Part shown: positions 28,057-36,648 of the stretch, piece after piece | Numbering within the stretch: the stretch's first letter is position 1 | How the letters are laid out: every line of letters begins with the position of its first letter | Source: a virus | Direction: 5' to 3' (one strand) | IMG/VR virus record: IMGVR_UViG_3300021138_000002 | Span: 81,097 to 145,096 of that record | Length of the DNA: 64,000 nt | Program-made: the position numbers and the translations under genes | The notes under the pieces: model-generated | Told to the model about the DNA's origin: nothing | Databases searched by the model: none | Seen by the model: the letters and a program-made list of their open reading frames with translations, nothing else

Positions 28057-28360
28057 ATCTGGCAACTTCGATCACGCAGTTTTGACATATGGTTCGTAGA
28101 TTACGAACTGCAACATTGTTCATGTCGCCGTCCATGTGATAGACCAACAACTGTGCCGAATACTTGGATCTAAACCCACAGCGTTCGCAGGTGGGTTTTT
28201 TCTTGTAGCCTTGTGTTTGCCATCTAGGGGCAGGAGCTTTTGCTCGTTGATTCTTTTTGATACAGTATTCGCAACGTGTGCGATAGTGTACCACCTGATC
28301 TCGATGATAGTTTACAGCACAAAATCTCTGCTTGCATACGTTACATATAGGTCTGGACAT
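28013..28360 (-). CDS. HNH endonuclease-like Cys-rich protein (115 aa)
   Basis: Start 28360 (MSRPICNVCKQRFC) is chosen as the family N-terminus; an upstream in-frame extension has no support. Three CxxC pairs (CNVC, CEYC, CERC) and a final CQNC flank a core with H-x-DGDMNN and NLRTIC, an HNH/zinc-finger arrangement. The same type of protein is often found beside gene 18 in aquatic T4-like phages. A TAAATA core (28365-28370, minus) is 4 nt upstream. It converges on gene 1 and diverges from gene 18. Confidence 0.75.
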   Translation of the reverse strand: MSRPICNVCKQRFCAVNYHRDQVVHYRTRCEYCIKKNQRAKAPAPRWQTQGYKKKPTCERCGFRSKYSAQLLVYHMDGDMNNVAVRNLRTICQNCVIEVARSNLPWRAGDLEPDL

Positions 28361-28364
28361 GGTG

Positions 28365-28370
28365 TATTTA
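28365..28370 (-). promoter_or_regulatory. Late promoter core TAAATA 4 nt before the HNH-like gene
   Basis: Minus-strand TAAATA, then CACC, then ATG 28360; no room for an SD. Confidence 0.5.
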
Positions 28371-28422
28371 CAACAAACCTTTGCAAAGGGAATACAACCA
28401 CCTGTCTTTTTGTCTCCGGCCA

Positions 28423-28428
28423 TAAATA
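28423..28428 (+). promoter_or_regulatory. Late promoter core TAAATA, gene 18
   Basis: CATAAATATC with AAAAGGA ribosome site before ATG 28456; the 27-nt gap leaves a normal leader. Confidence 0.7.
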
Positions 28429-28455
28429 TCATTACTAGAAAAAAGGATTTTTGAT

Positions 28456-31400
28456 ATGGCCTTACTATCCCCAGGTGTACAAGTTAGCATAATTGATCAG
28501 AGCAATTATGTACCAGCCGCTACCAATTCGGTTCCCTATATTTTATTGGCAACAGCTCAGAACAAAGTTTCTGGTGCCGGTGTTGGTGTAGCCTCAGGCA
28601 CACTGGCTGCCAATGCAAACAAAACTTATTTGATGACAAGTCAACGAGACTTGCTCAATACTTTTGGTGTTCCGTTCTTTTACAACACCACAGCAGGAAC
28701 TCCGATCAACGGCTACGAGCTCAACGAATACGGACTGTTGGCAGCTTACAGTGCATTGGGCGTTACCAATCAATGCTATGTACAACGTGTTGATATCGAT
28801 CTGGCGGCTCTTACAGCCAGCCTGACTAGACCAACTGGCAAACCAAACAACAATACCTATTGGTTGGATACCACCAACACTGCTTGGGGTATCTTTGAAT
28901 GGAATTCAACAACTGGTGCGTTTACCAACAAGATTCCTAGTGTTATTACCAGCACTGCCAATTTAGAAACTGGTAACACAGTTCCAACTTTTAGTTACGG
29001 TAGTATCGGTGACTACACAGTGGTCGCTGCTGGAACTCAACCGGCCAATGTGGCTGGTGCTTTACAAAATCCTGAATACTACAAGCGTGGTGGTCCAACT
29101 GCCTCACAAACCAGTTCGGCAAATTTGAGTGGTCTATACAACAGCTGGGTATCGGTAGGTAGCGACGATTGGAAAACTGCATGGCCTACCATCAGTGGCA
29201 CACAGGCTCCTGCAAATTTAACAGCTACCAACACTGTGGTAATCAACAACACACATACAATCACTGTTCCATCAAGCCCTAATAATACTCCGGCCAATGT
29301 GTCTATTCAAATTAACTCGGCCAATATTACCGGTGTATATTCTGGCGTAATTGGTGGTGCATTGTTTGTTTATGCCGACAGTCAATCTGTTGGTTTTACT
29401 GGTAATGTCACAGCCGGTACAGCCAATGTTTCTGCTGGTACAGCAACCTTGACATTTACCAATCTTGGTAACGCAGTTCCTACTCCGTATCCGGTTGGTA
29501 GCACCATTACTGTTACAGGTACTGCAAGCAACAATTACGATGGTACCTATGATGTAGTTGCCAGCAGCAATACTTCGGTCACTTTTGATTTTGCCGGAGC
29601 CAATATTGCAACCAGTGGCGGTACAATCACCTGGCCCGACAGCGTCAGCATCAGCGGAACAGCATTGACCAGCCTGGGAATCACAGCCGGATCATACTCA
29701 ACTCCACAATACTTGGCCAGCAACAGTTATCAAAATCCACGCTGGTCCAGCACCAGCGCCACAGCGGCACCAACCGGTTCTGTATGGCAAAAAACCAACA
29801 ATGTGAATCTAGGTACTAACTTTGTTGTTAAAAAATACAACTCAACTCTGGGCGTATTTGTACAACAAAACTGTCCGGTCTACAGCGACGATGCTGCAGC
29901 CTTGTATGCACTCGACCCAGCTGGTGGTGGCACAAATATTGCAGCGGGTTCAACCTATGCTCAAATTGATGCCTACGGCAATGGAACTGGCACCTTTATG
30001 ATCTGGGAAAGATACGCAACTGGACCGACCAACATCACTGGCTATGGAATAGCCAGTGATACATTCACCAGTGGCAATCAATTTACCATATCAGCAACAC
30101 AGGCCGGTAGTACCGGAATCAACACTGCAACTGCCACACTTGAAGGCACTACACCTTCTGACTTCTGTGCCGCAGTATCAGCAGCCGGAGTTCCTTATGT
30201 GAGTGCTACCATAAACAGTTCAGGTTACATAGTATTCTCACACAGCCAAGGTGGCGACATTTATCTTACTCCGATCAGCGGTAGTCCAATCAGTGAAGCC
30301 GGTTTTGATCTTGGACACGGTATTGTTGGGTTAACAGCTCAAAACGTCACAGGCGAAACACTAGTGCTCAGTAACTGGGTAAGCTATCCAACATTTACCT
30401 ACACTGTGAGCAGTGTTGCCCCAGACCAAAATCCATTAAATGGCACTTACTGGTACTACAGCGATACCACACAGGTAGATATCATGATCCAGAACAATGG
30501 ACAGTGGGTGGGTTATCAGACCGTCAACAGCGATTTCCGTGGTTACGATCTCAGCCAGACCAATGCCAGCGGGCCACAGATTTCGGTAACAGCACCGACT
30601 ACACAAAATGACACAGCACAAAGTCCATTGGTGTATGGCGACCTCTGGATTGACATCAGCAATCTTGATCTGTATCCAGTAATCAATCGTTGGGAAAGTG
30701 TCACCGGACAAGATCAATGGGTACAAATTGACAACACCAATCAGACCACTTCGAGTGGGGTGTTGTTTGCAGATGCACGTTGGGCACCAAATGGAACCAC
30801 AGATCCTGTGGCCGATCCATTGCCAACAATCACCAGTTTGTTGACCAGCAACTATCTTGATCCAGACGCTCCAAATCCAGCTCTATATCCAGATGGTATT
30901 TTGTTATGGAACACTAGAAGAAGCGGATTCAATGTCAAGACATTTGAATCAAACTATTTCAATACTACCACATATCCGGCCTATGCCTGGAACGCTTACA
31001 CAGCCTACAGCATTGGTAATCTTGTGATTGATGGTGGTATCGAATACATCTGTCTCAAGGCCAATACCGGTCAAGCCACAGGAACCAATGTTTATTGGAC
31101 TCCGATCACTGTGACCAATACCTGGTTGACAGCCAGCGGCAACAGACCAGATGGTAGTGCATACATGGGTCGTCAAGCACAGCGAGCTATTATTGTAAAA
31201 GCTCTCAAGAGTGGAATTGACAGCAATACAACCATCAGAGAAGAACAAAATCAGTTCAACTTATTGGCCTGCCCGCAATACCCAGAATTGGCACCTAACT
31301 TGGCAGTACTCAATACAGATCGTGGTCAGACTGGATTTGTAGTAGTTGATACTCCGCTAAGATTAACACCAGATGACATCGTGACCTGGGCTGGTAATAA

Positions 31401-32115
31401 CAACGGCTTAGGTTTAGCTACTGCTGATGGTAATCTTGACAGTGGCGATGCTTATGCTGGCGCATTTTATCCAAGCTGTACCACTACAGATTTAAGCGGT
31501 AATCTGGTAGTAACTGCACCAAGCCACATGATGTTGCGTACGATCATACGCAGCGACGAAGTAAGCTATCCATGGTTGGCACCGGCTGGTACACGTCGTG
31601 GTGTAGTAGACAATGCCACACAGATTGGTTATATCGTAGCACAGACCGGTGAGTTTACACCTTTGGGTGTGAGCCAAAGTCTACGTGATGTGTTGTATCA
31701 AAACGACATCAATCCAATTACCTTTATACCAGGAGTGGGTATTACCAACTTTGGTAACCATACCCTACAAGGCACAGCCACAGCACTGGATCGCATCAAT
31801 GTGGCCAGATTGGTCGCTTATCTACGTGCCAGATTGTCACAGATTGGTAAGACTTATCTATTTGAACCAAACGACACTATCACTCGCAATCAAATTACCA
31901 ACAGTATCACTAACTTGATGATTGATTTGGTGGCCAAGCGCGGTATCTATGACTACTTGGTTGTGTGTGATCTTACAAACAACACACCAGCCAGAATCGA
32001 TGCCAACGAACTATGGGTAGATATAGCCATTGAGCCGGTCAAAGCTGTTGAGTTTATATACATACCAGTACGTATACAGAACACAGGAACAATTCAGGCA
32101 CAAACATTAGCATAA
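28456..32115 (+). CDS. 18: Tail sheath protein, T4 gp18-like, greatly enlarged (1219 aa)
   Basis: The N-terminus (MALLSPGVQVSIIDQSNY) and last ~330 residues (LRTIIRSDEVSYPWLAPAGTRRG, GVGITNFGNHTLQG, RINVARLVAYLRARL, LWVDIAIEPVKAVEFIYIPVRI) are clear sheath-family core. The contractile sheath drives DNA injection. At 1219 residues it is nearly twice T4 gp18 (659). The extra ~550 residues (about 150-850) are Thr/Asn/Gly-rich Ig-like and fibre-like sequence, presumably surface domains projecting from the sheath. Late promoter and AAAAGGA ribosome site upstream. Confidence 0.9.
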   Translation: MALLSPGVQVSIIDQSNYVPAATNSVPYILLATAQNKVSGAGVGVASGTLAANANKTYLMTSQRDLLNTFGVPFFYNTTAGTPINGYELNEYGLLAAYSALGVTNQCYVQRVDIDLAALTASLTRPTGKPNNNTYWLDTTNTAWGIFEWNSTTGAFTNKIPSVITSTANLETGNTVPTFSYGSIGDYTVVAAGTQPANVAGALQNPEYYKRGGPTASQTSSANLSGLYNSWVSVGSDDWKTAWPTISGTQAPANLTATNTVVINNTHTITVPSSPNNTPANVSIQINSANITGVYSGVIGGALFVYADSQSVGFTGNVTAGTANVSAGTATLTFTNLGNAVPTPYPVGSTITVTGTASNNYDGTYDVVASSNTSVTFDFAGANIATSGGTITWPDSVSISGTALTSLGITAGSYSTPQYLASNSYQNPRWSSTSATAAPTGSVWQKTNNVNLGTNFVVKKYNSTLGVFVQQNCPVYSDDAAALYALDPAGGGTNIAAGSTYAQIDAYGNGTGTFMIWERYATGPTNITGYGIASDTFTSGNQFTISATQAGSTGINTATATLEGTTPSDFCAAVSAAGVPYVSATINSSGYIVFSHSQGGDIYLTPISGSPISEAGFDLGHGIVGLTAQNVTGETLVLSNWVSYPTFTYTVSSVAPDQNPLNGTYWYYSDTTQVDIMIQNNGQWVGYQTVNSDFRGYDLSQTNASGPQISVTAPTTQNDTAQSPLVYGDLWIDISNLDLYPVINRWESVTGQDQWVQIDNTNQTTSSGVLFADARWAPNGTTDPVADPLPTITSLLTSNYLDPDAPNPALYPDGILLWNTRRSGFNVKTFESNYFNTTTYPAYAWNAYTAYSIGNLVIDGGIEYICLKANTGQATGTNVYWTPITVTNTWLTASGNRPDGSAYMGRQAQRAIIVKALKSGIDSNTTIREEQNQFNLLACPQYPELAPNLAVLNTDRGQTGFVVVDTPLRLTPDDIVTWAGNNNGLGLATADGNLDSGDAYAGAFYPSCTTTDLSGNLVVTAPSHMMLRTIIRSDEVSYPWLAPAGTRRGVVDNATQIGYIVAQTGEFTPLGVSQSLRDVLYQNDINPITFIPGVGITNFGNHTLQGTATALDRINVARLVAYLRARLSQIGKTYLFEPNDTITRNQITNSITNLMIDLVAKRGIYDYLVVCDLTNNTPARIDANELWVDIAIEPVKAVEFIYIPVRIQNTGTIQAQTLA

Positions 32116-32120
32116 TGAAT

Positions 32121-32149
32121 CAGGACAAAATGGCCAAAATTTTGTCCTG
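32121..32149 (+). other. Strong hairpin between sheath and tube genes
   Basis: A perfect 11-bp stem (32121-32131 with 32139-32149) has a 7-nt loop GGCCAAA, beginning 5 nt after the sheath stop. No T-run follows, so it may be a partial terminator or an mRNA 3'-end stabiliser rather than a classical terminator. Confidence 0.6.
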
Positions 32150-32160
32150 GCTCAGTGCCA

Positions 32161-32166
32161 TAAATA
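32161..32166 (+). promoter_or_regulatory. Late promoter core TAAATA, gene 19
   Basis: CATAAATAAC, followed by CTAGGAG ribosome site and ATG 32192. Confidence 0.7.
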
Positions 32167-32191
32167 ACAGTAACTAGGAGATTAAAGAAAA

Positions 32192-32824
32192 ATGGCTACA
32201 TCATCATTAACAAATATGACCGTGCCTCTGGCCAGTGATCAAAGCACCACTAACCAAGGCTTGTTGATGCCAAAACTGAAGTATCGCTTTAGAGTGAGCT
32301 TCCAGAACTTTGGAGTATCGACACCGGTAACAGAATTGACCAAACAGGTGGTTGATTTCCAACGTCCCAATGTGACATTTGAAAATATTGATCTTCCTAT
32401 CTACAACAGCACAATCAAGCTGGCCGGCAAGTATAGTTGGCAAGATATCACCTGCAACCTGCGTGATGACGCTGCTGGCAATGTCAGCAGATTGGTTGGC
32501 GAACAGTTACAGAAACAATTAGACTTTGCTGAAATGAGTTCAGCCAGTTCTGGTATTGACTACAAGTTTACCACTGTGTTTGAAGTACTTGATGGTGGCA
32601 ACGGCAACAATGTTCCGATTGCATTGGAAACCTGGAACATACTTGGTTGCTATCTGCAAGGAGTCAACTACGGCGACATGAACTATGGAACTAATGAAGC
32701 AGCTCAAATTGCGTTGACCATACGCTTTGACAATGCCGTACAGAATCCGCCTGGACAAGGCGTTGGTGCAGTAGTTGGTAGAACATTGGGTGATGTGGCC
32801 ACAGGCGTTGGTGTAGCACAATAA
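32192..32824 (+). CDS. 19: Tail tube protein, T4 gp19-like (210 aa)
   Basis: Immediately downstream of the sheath gene with its own late promoter. The family pattern is visible: KYRFRVSFQNFG near residue 30, VVDFQRPNVTFENIDLPIYNSTIKLAGKYSWQDITCNLRDD-type central strands (residues about 58-98), a YKFTTVFEVLDGG strand and NILGCYLQGVNYGDMNYG near the end. It stacks as hexameric rings inside the sheath. Slightly longer than T4 gp19 (163). Confidence 0.85.
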   Translation: MATSSLTNMTVPLASDQSTTNQGLLMPKLKYRFRVSFQNFGVSTPVTELTKQVVDFQRPNVTFENIDLPIYNSTIKLAGKYSWQDITCNLRDDAAGNVSRLVGEQLQKQLDFAEMSSASSGIDYKFTTVFEVLDGGNGNNVPIALETWNILGCYLQGVNYGDMNYGTNEAAQIALTIRFDNAVQNPPGQGVGAVVGRTLGDVATGVGVAQ

Positions 32825-32837
32825 CTGATCGCTCGCT

Positions 32838-34031
32838 ATGACCAATTTGGCCTCATTTGGCGACAACATACTCCAGGGATTTTTTGGTACCAACGGTCTT
32901 AAAGATTACAGTCACGCCAGCAAGACTTTTAGGACCAACAACTACGAGCTTACTCCTAGAACCAAGTACCTATTTCATTGCTATTTCAATGTCAACATAG
33001 GGCAGATTCCTGCATTACAAGGTCAATTCCAAAACAATGATATCAGCAGCATAGGCCTCATGGTCAAGACTGCAGATCTCCCCAGTTTCCAGATCACCAA
33101 CGAAACACTAAATCAATACAATCGCAAAAGAGTGGTACAGACCAAGATCAACTATCAACCGGTCACTATCACCTTGCACGATGATCAAAGCGATCTTATA
33201 AGAAATCTCTGGTACAACTACTATACCTACTATTACAAAGACCCAACCTACGGCTACAACAATGTGCCCAATCAAAGCGGAAGCCTCGGCAAGTCGGCCA
33301 CATTACAAAATGGGTTTGGCTACAATACCGCCGACACCTATAGTGGTAGACAAAACACCGATTGGGGTTTTATAGGCGAAGGATATGCTGATAGCAGTCC
33401 AGGCACAGCAGATGGTCAAAACAACGGCAAACCCAGATTTTTCAATGATATAACCATTTATGGCCTGGCAGCAAAAAGATTTGCATCTTATGTGTTGATC
33501 AATCCGATCATCACTGATTGGAAAAGTGACCAATACGATTACAGTCAAGGTGGCGGCACCATGAGCCATACTTTGACCATTGCATACGAAACAGTAAAAT
33601 ACAACAGCGGCCCTGTTGGCGGAGCTACTCCTAGCAATGCTGTGGTTGGATTTGCTGACCCATCACACTACGATACAACCAAGAGCAGCTTATCAAGGCC
33701 TGGCGGAACAGCCACAGTGTTTGGTCAAGGTGGTATCGTTGATGCAGTAGAAGGATTTACCGACGATCTACAGGCGTTGGCATCAGGCCAAGGTGGATTG
33801 CAAAATGTATTGGGTGCTGTGCAAACTGCCGGTACTGCTTATAACACATTCAAAAATGTAAATCTTGCACAAGTGGCCGGACAAGAAATTCAAAACATTG
33901 CTACCAATGTGGCACAACAAGGTCTCACCGGCAGTGTAAGACAGGCAATCAATGCCGGTAACGGACAGTTTTTTCCAAGTGCACCACGTTTATCAACCGG
34001 TACCACAGTACAATCACAATTGGGATTTTGA
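32838..34031 (+). CDS. Tail-tube-like paralogue, possible tube initiator or gp54-like protein (397 aa)
   Basis: It shares tube-family features with the preceding gene: YLFHCYFNVN, MVKTADLPSFQITNETLNQYNRK-type strands and RKRVVQTKINYQPVTITLHDD, then FNDITIYGLAAKRFASYVLINPIITDW. Residues about 90-190 carry a Tyr/Asn-rich insert, and the last 130 residues are a Gly/Ala/Gln-rich helical tail. T4 gp54 and gp48, which start tube assembly on the baseplate, have this fold, so a role as tube initiator is plausible but not proven. Confidence 0.55.
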   Translation: MTNLASFGDNILQGFFGTNGLKDYSHASKTFRTNNYELTPRTKYLFHCYFNVNIGQIPALQGQFQNNDISSIGLMVKTADLPSFQITNETLNQYNRKRVVQTKINYQPVTITLHDDQSDLIRNLWYNYYTYYYKDPTYGYNNVPNQSGSLGKSATLQNGFGYNTADTYSGRQNTDWGFIGEGYADSSPGTADGQNNGKPRFFNDITIYGLAAKRFASYVLINPIITDWKSDQYDYSQGGGTMSHTLTIAYETVKYNSGPVGGATPSNAVVGFADPSHYDTTKSSLSRPGGTATVFGQGGIVDAVEGFTDDLQALASGQGGLQNVLGAVQTAGTAYNTFKNVNLAQVAGQEIQNIATNVAQQGLTGSVRQAINAGNGQFFPSAPRLSTGTTVQSQLGF

Positions 34032-34034
34032 TCC

Positions 34035-34394
34035 GTGAGCACAGTAAACTACGCCAACCCTAACAAAGATACCACGGTAAGAATCTTTGATCAATTTTAC
34101 GGTTACGAAACCTATGTGCCAGTTGATACCTATGATGTGGTCAACAGTTATTTTCGCAGTGTGTTTGGCACCGGCGAAGCAGCTGGAAATTTTACTGTTA
34201 GTTTATTTAGAACAGCCGAACTCAGTGGCACACCGGTCTTGACCTTGCTAGAGCAGATACAAGGACAAACAGGCCCAGATCTAACCTTGAGCTTGGCCTA
34301 TTACCTCAATGCCACTCGCAGTACCAGCACCTTATTAGGATTAAACTTGGCCACACAACCCAATTACTATGTGGCACACAACATACGCAGTTAA
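34035..34394 (+). CDS. Conserved small structural-region protein (119 aa)
   Basis: GTG start 3 nt after the previous stop. The protein (RIFDQFYGYETYVPVDTYDVV near residue 17; AAGNFTVSLFRTAE; NATRSTSTLLGL near 95; PNYYVAHNI at the end) resembles a conserved hypothetical that lies next to the tube gene in aquatic T4-like phages. Virion role inferred from position only. Confidence 0.65.
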   Translation: MSTVNYANPNKDTTVRIFDQFYGYETYVPVDTYDVVNSYFRSVFGTGEAAGNFTVSLFRTAELSGTPVLTLLEQIQGQTGPDLTLSLAYYLNATRSTSTLLGLNLATQPNYYVAHNIRS

Positions 34395-34402
34395 GGTAAT
34401 CT

Positions 34403-34846
34403 ATGCCTAAATTTGCACAAGGTCCCTACACAGTACGAAACGCCCAAAAATATGCCGGCAATGGTGTGCCCAAATATCGCAGCAGTTGGGAATGGGCCTT
34501 CATGAATTTTTGCGACGACAACAACAACATAATACAATGGGCCAGCGAACCAGTAAGGATACCCTATCGTCATCCGCTCACTGGTCGAATGACCACCTAT
34601 GTGCCCGACTTTATCGTAACCTACCGCGGGCCCAACAATACTACTAGAGCCGAACTGATTGAAATCAAACCCAGCAGCCAGAGTCGCTTGCTGGAAAAAC
34701 AAAGCCAACGCGATCGTGCCCAGGTGGCCATCAACTACTGCAAGTGGGCAGCCGCCCAGGCTTGGTGCAAACAGAATGGCCTGTTTTTCAGGATCATAAC
34801 CGAAGACGACATTTTCCACCGAGGCGGTAAAAAACGCGGTAAATAG
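34403..34846 (+). CDS. 4: T4 gp4-like head completion protein, PD-(D/E)XK nuclease fold (147 aa)
   Basis: Matches T4 gp4 in order: VPKYRSSWEWAFMNF, IIQWASEPVRIPYRHPLTGR, YVPDFIVTY and ELIEIKP. The Asp of PDF and the E-x-K pair form the PD-(D/E)XK (TnsA-like) nuclease site. gp4 finishes DNA-filled heads before tail joining. It starts 8 nt after the previous gene and is followed 3 nt later by a homing endonuclease gene. Confidence 0.85.
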   Translation: MPKFAQGPYTVRNAQKYAGNGVPKYRSSWEWAFMNFCDDNNNIIQWASEPVRIPYRHPLTGRMTTYVPDFIVTYRGPNNTTRAELIEIKPSSQSRLLEKQSQRDRAQVAINYCKWAAAQAWCKQNGLFFRIITEDDIFHRGGKKRGK

Positions 34847-34849
34847 GTT

Positions 34850-35539
34850 ATGACCCATTATCTCTATAAAAAAACTCACAAAGAAACTGGTTTAAAATAT
34901 TTAGGAAAAACTATATCAAAAAATCCCTACAACTACAAGGGGTCTGGGGTATATTGGAAATATCATATCAAAAAATATGGATACAATGTAGAAACAGAAA
35001 TATTAAAAGAATGTTCAACCGAAGAAGAACTCAAACACTGGGGTCAATATTATAGCAAGTTATGGAACGTTGTTGAAAGTGAAGAATGGGCAAATCTTAA
35101 ACCCGAAGAAGGAAGTGGCGGAGGTATGGTAGCAGGATCTGCCTCTGCTCAAAAACATTCGTCTAAAATGATAGGACATCCAAACTGGTTAAAATCTCAA
35201 TCGGAATCAGCTAAAAAATTAATCAAAAAAGCTCAACAAGAGCTTATATCTAAATTAACACCCGATGAATTAATTTCTCGTATGAAAAATTCTTGTTGTC
35301 GCCCCGACAGTTATACTCCTGAAAGATCTAAAAAGATTAGCGAGGCATTAACAGGAAGGACTCTTAGCGACGAACATAAAAAAAATGTAAGTATCGGAGG
35401 TTCTAAATACAAAAAATCTCTTACACAAGAAGAAAAAATCATCAAATACGGTCGAGCAAATAATGGAAAAACTTGGAAAATTATCAATGGTAAACGAGTT
35501 TGGATGGAAAAAGGAGATCCAAAATTACAAAGAAATTAG
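34850..35539 (+). CDS. GIY-YIG homing endonuclease with NUMOD3-like tail (229 aa)
   Basis: The N-terminal GIY-YIG core is in variant form: HYLYKKTHKETGLKYLGKT at residues 3-21, YKGSGVYWKYHIKKYG near 30 and a catalytic Glu in KLWNVVESEEWANLKPEEG. NUMOD3-type DNA-binding repeat RSKKISEALTGRTLSDEHKK lies near residue 160. Base composition is strikingly AT-rich (13 G/C in 60 bases at 34861-34920, against 33 in 60 in gp4 at 34681-34740). It sits between genes 4 and 16, and its end overlaps the likely ribosome site and start of gene 16. Confidence 0.9.
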   Translation: MTHYLYKKTHKETGLKYLGKTISKNPYNYKGSGVYWKYHIKKYGYNVETEILKECSTEEELKHWGQYYSKLWNVVESEEWANLKPEEGSGGGMVAGSASAQKHSSKMIGHPNWLKSQSESAKKLIKKAQQELISKLTPDELISRMKNSCCRPDSYTPERSKKISEALTGRTLSDEHKKNVSIGGSKYKKSLTQEEKIIKYGRANNGKTWKIINGKRVWMEKGDPKLQRN

Positions 35540-36015
35540 AAGAATTATTTCAGTTCGATCGACTCGACCCTGTCTCGGAACCTGATGAACCCACACTCTC
35601 TGTAGAACAAACTCGTGCGGCCATCGTGGCCATTGACACAAACATAGACAAAATTGATTTGGCATTGCCGGCCGTGCGTGATCTTGACACCAGCGATCAG
35701 GAACTGGATGAGCTGGCCGAGTTGGCCAAACAGAGCTATCAGGATCTCAGTGATCTTGGCATGCAAGTAGAATCGAGATTTGCTGCCGAACTGTTTGCAG
35801 TGGCTGGAACCATGCTAGGGCATGCTCTTACAGCCAAGACTACCAAGCTGAACAAACGATTAAAAATGATTGATCTACAGTTGAAAAAAGCTCGTTTGGA
35901 TCAAACAGCCGTCAAGGAAGAACAGTTGCCCACTGCCGAAGGGCAGATCCTGAGCCGCAATGATTTGTTGGAACGCTTGATTGGCAGTAGAGATCAAAAA
36001 GACAAAAGTTCATAA
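35524..36015 (+). CDS. 16: Small terminase subunit, T4 gp16-like (about 163 aa; ATT start proposed)
   Basis: The C-terminal half ELFAVAGTMLGHALTAKTTKLNKRLKMID matches the gp16 helical oligomerisation region in spacing (compare the EVFATLMGQM segment of T4 gp16), with an acidic N-terminus and charged tail. gp16 recognises concatemer DNA and stimulates gp17. No ATG or GTG exists in frame near the 5' end. A perfect AAGGAG (35511-35516) lies 7 nt before an in-frame ATT at 35524, inside the endonuclease gene. An alternative TTG at 35500 lacks an SD. The stop TAA overlaps a late promoter. Confidence 0.7.
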   Translation: MTKKLEELFQFDRLDPVSEPDEPTLSVEQTRAAIVAIDTNIDKIDLALPAVRDLDTSDQELDELAELAKQSYQDLSDLGMQVESRFAAELFAVAGTMLGHALTAKTTKLNKRLKMIDLQLKKARLDQTAVKEEQLPTAEGQILSRNDLLERLIGSRDQKDKSS

Positions 36016-36018
36016 ATA
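36013..36018 (+). promoter_or_regulatory. Late promoter core TAAATA over the gene 16 stop
   Basis: TAA 36013-36015 opens TAAATA; TAGGGAAA ribosome site and ATG 36037 follow after 18 nt. Confidence 0.65.
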
Positions 36019-36036
36019 TCATATAGGGAAAAACGT

Positions 36037-36645
36037 ATGAAAAAATTTCAAGAATACCTCGCTGAATCAGAAAGAACCTACAATTATCGCATCAAAGTTG
36101 TAGGCGACACTCCTCCAAACTTCATGAAAGACATGGAAGAGAAACTCAAACAATTTGATATTGTCAAAATCTCAGCTCCAAAAACCACACCAGTACAGGC
36201 CAAACCTGCAGATTTTCCAGCGTTTGACAATGACCGTGTGACACATGTGGATGTGGAATTCCGTTATCCGGCCATCGAACCACAGATCAAACAGATAGCT
36301 CAGCTGTTGATGTTTGATCCCAATCGTATTCGCATGCTCACTACACCATACGAAGACAGCATGGATACCGAGCGTGCCAAGATTGAAGAACAAAACAAAG
36401 ATTTATTAACTGATACCGATTTCCCTGCACCTGACAAGGAACAAAAAGCCTTGTACAAAGACTACAGCACCGAATATAACAACCATGCTGTGCTCAAAAA
36501 TGCCTATCGCAGCGACTTCACTGTGGCTGGTGGCAAGACACCAGCGGCCAAAACAACTAACGATCTACCCATGGGCAAGAACAGTCCAATGACCACGATC
36601 AAGTTGCCACCCAAGCCAGCAACTGGCAACCGACCAAGAGGATAA
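36037..36645 (+). CDS. Internal head protein candidate with T4-like capsid-targeting N-terminus (202 aa)
   Basis: The first residues MKKFQEYLAE|SE closely match the T4 capsid-targeting sequence MKTYQEFIAE of internal proteins IPII/IPIII, including the Leu-x-Glu|Ser form of the gp21 prohead-protease site. The rest is soluble and charged (PALEPQIKQIAQLL-like helices; Pro/Lys-rich tail). By analogy it would be packaged in the prohead, cleaved and injected. This is an inference from the N-terminus; no functional domain is recognised. It has its own late promoter. Confidence 0.6.
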   Translation: MKKFQEYLAESERTYNYRIKVVGDTPPNFMKDMEEKLKQFDIVKISAPKTTPVQAKPADFPAFDNDRVTHVDVEFRYPAIEPQIKQIAQLLMFDPNRIRMLTTPYEDSMDTERAKIEEQNKDLLTDTDFPAPDKEQKALYKDYSTEYNNHAVLKNAYRSDFTVAGGKTPAAKTTNDLPMGKNSPMTTIKLPPKPATGNRPRG

Positions 36646-36648
36646 ACC

